A DNA stretch of 7,595 nt from Methanobacteriaceae archaeon (lineage in GTDB: Archaea > Methanobacteriota > Methanobacteria > Methanobacteriales > Methanobacteriaceae). The position numbers and the translations under genes were made by a program. A model generated the notes under the pieces. The model searched no databases. It was not told the DNA's origin and saw only the letters and a program-made list of their open reading frames with translations. This document shows, piece by piece, positions 5,553 through 7,595 of the stretch (position 1 is the stretch's first letter; each line of letters starts with the position of its first letter). Where the stretch lies: the NCBI GenBank assembly GCA_017883605.1, contig JADGNH010000094.1, positions 1-7,595 on the forward strand, written 5' to 3'.

Positions 5553-6938
5553 TCATAATTCGTTGCATCCTCCTGATCTATCTATTTTTTCTTTTATTCT
5601 ATCCCAGAAGCCAGCTGCATCCAATTCCTTTAATGCTATGTGGTTTTTGAATATTTCATTATACATCCTCCCGTTCTCAGGGGTTCTTCCCTTAGCCAGG
5701 TCATCACAGTATATTTTTAGGATTTCATTAGGGAGATATTCAACAGCCACTTCAAGAGCGTGCCTTCCCACATTGTTACAGATAGTTTTTTCCGGTAAAT
5801 CTTTATTAAACCATTTTTTAAATTTATAATCATCAATTATCAGGTCCAGCGGTGGAAATTTCGGGATACTGGTTTTGTATAATTTATTGTAAGGATCGTC
5901 TCCATGGGAGAGGTAAAATTCGTGTGAGGTACTGTATACAAAGTGGGGAAGGGCATGGTTACAACGTTCCTCTAAAACCACCGGAATGTTAATTGTTCTT
6001 AAAACCGTACGCAGAAACCCTGTTGTGCCCCAACATCCTGCAGTAAAATGTTGGAATCCCAGATCTGGATGTTCTGTCCCAGAAATTATTCTTTCCACCG
6101 GAGGGTATCCTTCATATTGCCAGTGATCTTGGTAGTTTTTTGGAGTGTTCCCCTCTTTAAAATGGTATAAATAGTCTCTACACCATCCTAATAAATGTCC
6201 AATGGACTCCCAGCGTGTTATGCCTATTAATTTTTCTTTATCCAGAAAATTATAGATTCTGGATGGATCTCCCGGTGTTGTTGATCCATGATTGAATAAT
6301 GATTTATGCCGTCTTAATATGGAGTAAGCATGGCGAGATTCAAAATATTCAAAAAGAGTACGACTATCCAGCAGAAGTTCCAACTGGGTTTCATTATATT
6401 TAAAAATAGACCAGTGTACCAATTTATCCAATTCTACCCTTAAAACATGGGCAACATAGGCTAAATAATATTTCCAAGCGTCATTGGGTTGAAGATCTAT
6501 TGAAAATACCTCTCCATCATTATCTAAATTGATGGTGTACGGTGGGGTTTCATCAAGACCGGGTAACAGGTCTAGAAGGATGTTCCAAAATGTGGTGGAT
6601 AGCTCCCTCTTCTTTGATTGCGACCAATACTTATATGATTTAGGAACACCGTTAGGATTTTCTTTTGAACCATCAGCTCTCCATATAATTGTCTTTGCTA
6701 ATTTAGAATTTTCGTTCAAAAACTGGTCAAATAATTTAAATAAGAATTGTTCATTCTCTTCCAAAAAACTTTTTAGAACCTCCGGGGTTGAAACCTTATC
6801 CTCAACAAGAAAACCGCCCTCAATCAGAAAATTTCCTAATTTCTGACCATAAGGCTTTTTTAATGGTGAAATAGATTCATATTGCTCTTTGGAAATTAAA
6901 TCACTTTCAAAAAACTTATTTATTAACTCGGGAATCAT
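5553..6938 (-). CDS. Unrecognised protein with transglutaminase-like Cys-His-Asp signature
   Basis: Encodes 461 residues. The ATG (6936-6938) is preceded on the minus strand by AAGGAG (6952-6947) at eight bases. No signal peptide or membrane segment is seen, so it is probably cytosolic. Most of the protein matches nothing I recognise. Residues 297-348 read like a transglutaminase/papain-like core: G301-C302-W followed by helix TGFLRTVLRTINIPVV (compare the C-x-x-A-x-x-LRxxGIPxR pattern), then NHALPH332FVYSTSHEFYLSHGD347. The H332-D347 spacing of 15 suits the family's His-to-Asp distance; H328 and D348 are alternatives. Residues 1-50 are a charged helical region ending LGNFLIEGGFLVEDKV. Expected activity is that of a cysteine hydrolase or transferase, but not every superfamily member is catalytic. 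It is convergent with the acyl-CoA module and shares no operon with it. The gene is secure; the fold is a moderate inference. Confidence 0.85.
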   Translation of the reverse strand: MIPELINKFFESDLISKEQYESISPLKKPYGQKLGNFLIEGGFLVEDKVSTPEVLKSFLEENEQFLFKLFDQFLNENSKLAKTIIWRADGSKENPNGVPKSYKYWSQSKKRELSTTFWNILLDLLPGLDETPPYTINLDNDGEVFSIDLQPNDAWKYYLAYVAHVLRVELDKLVHWSIFKYNETQLELLLDSRTLFEYFESRHAYSILRRHKSLFNHGSTTPGDPSRIYNFLDKEKLIGITRWESIGHLLGWCRDYLYHFKEGNTPKNYQDHWQYEGYPPVERIISGTEHPDLGFQHFTAGCWGTTGFLRTVLRTINIPVVLEERCNHALPHFVYSTSHEFYLSHGDDPYNKLYKTSIPKFPPLDLIIDDYKFKKWFNKDLPEKTICNNVGRHALEVAVEYLPNEILKIYCDDLAKGRTPENGRMYNEIFKNHIALKELDAAGFWDRIKEKIDRSGGCNEL

Positions 6939-6946
6939 TTAAAAAA

Positions 6947-7008
6947 CTCCTTATAAATAAATTTACCCCTTTTCCTATGGTAGTATATTGAATCATAAAA
7001 TATATAAA
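6947..7008 (-). promoter_or_regulatory. Archaeal promoter and Shine-Dalgarno of the 461-residue protein gene
   Basis: On the minus strand TTTATATA (7008-7001) is an exact match to the methanogen TATA-box consensus. Transcription would start about 25 bases on, near 6980, giving a leader of about 40 bases that contains the AAGGAG site (6952-6947). Confidence 0.65.
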
Positions 7009-7121
7009 TTATACTGAATAAGGAGTGTATTAAGGTGAAATATATGGGAATAAGGTTATTCCCACGATTTAAACCAATTTTCTTCTTTATTGATCAATAA
7101 AAACCATTAAATGGAGTGTGG

Positions 7122-7152
7122 AAAAAAAGATTATAATATTATCAAAAAAAGG
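7122..7152 (-). terminator. Twin oligo-T tracts after the right-edge gene
   Basis: Two runs of seven A on the plus strand, at about 7123-7129 and 7144-7150, read as T7 tracts on the minus strand. They lie roughly 90-115 bases past the stop codon of the gene ending at 7240, with a short AT dyad between them. This fits archaeal T-tract termination. Confidence 0.5.
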
Positions 7153-7239
7153 AAATGATTACAGGATATTGGTTATTTAAGTATTTTTATTCGTTTCATG
7201 GTTCTTTATTTCAGTTCCATAACATATTTTCCTGATTTT

Positions 7240-7595
7240 TTAGATGTAGCCAGGATAATGTTTTGTTGACTGATGTTTCAGAAACTTTTCAAGTTCATTT
7301 TCAAAGCGGTTTTTTATCTCGTCAAAAATAAATTCATACATTGGCTGTAAGTCTTTTGGTTTACTGGGATTAATATTAAATTTCTTTTGCTGTTTGGGAA
7401 ATTCAACCATAAAACTGTCCTTTTCTCCTTTCAGGGCAACATCAAATATATACGACATGGCAGGATTTTTAATATCCTCTAGGTATAGGTTAATTCCCAT
7501 ACCATAATGCCATAAAGTGTCATTTTCTAAAAAAAGAGCATCTCTGGGGTGGGTTTCTTTTGGTGGGGCTGTTCCTCCTGGTGGTCGCCATCGGC
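7240..7595 (-). CDS. Unrecognised protein, C-terminal part only (5' partial)
   Basis: The frame ends at TAA (7242-7240) and stays open through the right edge, giving 117 visible residues. An ATG at 7500 could be taken as the start of an 86-residue protein. It has no Shine-Dalgarno, and the codons before it encode a protein-like stretch (RDALFLENDTLWHYG), so it is probably internal. The visible part has a Pro-rich segment (RPPGGTAPPKETHP), a mixed region with LYLEDIKNPAMSYIFDVALKG, and a charged amphipathic helix near the end (MYEFIFDEIKNRFENELEKFL). No membrane segment or known motif is visible and no function is offered. It reads in the same direction as the 461-residue gene, but the 301-base gap with its own promoter argues against a shared operon. 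Confidence 0.7.
   Translation of the reverse strand, partial: RWRPPGGTAPPKETHPRDALFLENDTLWHYGMGINLYLEDIKNPAMSYIFDVALKGEKDSFMVEFPKQQKKFNINPSKPKDLQPMYEFIFDEIKNRFENELEKFLKHQSTKHYPGYI

Larger units (their letters stand above)
6939..7239. other. 301-base intergenic region between two minus-strand genes
   Basis: No convincing gene is seen. From right to left it holds oligo-T tracts for the gene ending at 7240, the perfect 8-bp dyad GGGAATAAGGTTATTCCC (7046-7063), and the promoter and ribosome site of the 461-residue protein gene. An 18-codon plus-strand frame from ATG 7044 (MGIRLFPRFK to stop) has an AAGGTGA site upstream but is too short to call. Confidence 0.6.

Noticed and set aside
5563..6846. 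Plus-strand open frames opposite the 461-residue gene
   Set aside because: They are shadows. The minus-strand gene has an exact TATA box, a strong Shine-Dalgarno and full-length coding character.
5553..6938. Calling the gene a pseudomurein endoisopeptidase (PeiW/PeiP type)
   Set aside because: Only the catalytic-core pattern is shared. There are no pseudomurein-binding repeats, no export signal, and no phage genes around it.

Overview
The window looks like chromosomal DNA of a methanogenic archaeon of the Methanobacteriales, probably Methanobacterium or a close relative. This is inferred from very AT-rich intergenic DNA, a TTTATATA-type archaeal TATA box, Shine-Dalgarno sequences of the GGTGAT/AAGGAG/GAGGT kind, oligo-T tracts in place of bacterial hairpin terminators, and the protein content. 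No RNA gene, CRISPR array or transposase is visible.

Plus strand, left part. Positions 1-1730 hold the 3' part of a gene for a large all-HEAT-repeat protein that runs off the left edge. At least 18 units of about 30-31 residues are present, several nearly identical at DNA level with a 93-bp period. A gap with a perfect 28-bp tandem repeat follows, then a small exported protein (1899-2204) with a Thr/Asn-rich, sequon-rich tail encoded by 18-bp repeats.

Plus strand, central part. Three genes read as one acyl-CoA module: an XRE-cupin regulator (2440-3018), a 4HBT/hotdog acyl-CoA thioesterase (3176-3592) and an AMP-forming acyl-CoA synthetase with all core motifs intact (3689-5326). The ligase would activate a free carboxylic acid to its CoA thioester, the thioesterase would reverse this, and the regulator probably senses a small ligand through its cupin domain. 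Both gaps inside the module carry direct repeats that may be operators. The regulator start lies in a duplicated ATG/Shine-Dalgarno unit.

Minus strand, right part. After a convergent gap with T-tracts comes a 461-residue protein (5553-6938, minus) with a good promoter and Shine-Dalgarno sequence. It has a plausible Cys-His-Asp triad of the transglutaminase-like superfamily and is otherwise unrecognised. A 301-base gap with T-tracts and a small hairpin separates it from the 3' end of another minus-strand gene (7240 to the right edge), also unrecognised.

The most notable pattern is recent short tandem duplication: units of 93, 28, 18, 18, 37 and 17 bp occur within or next to almost every gene on the left side. 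The strongest candidates for something little described are the acyl-CoA module with its repeat-bearing control regions and the transglutaminase-like protein.
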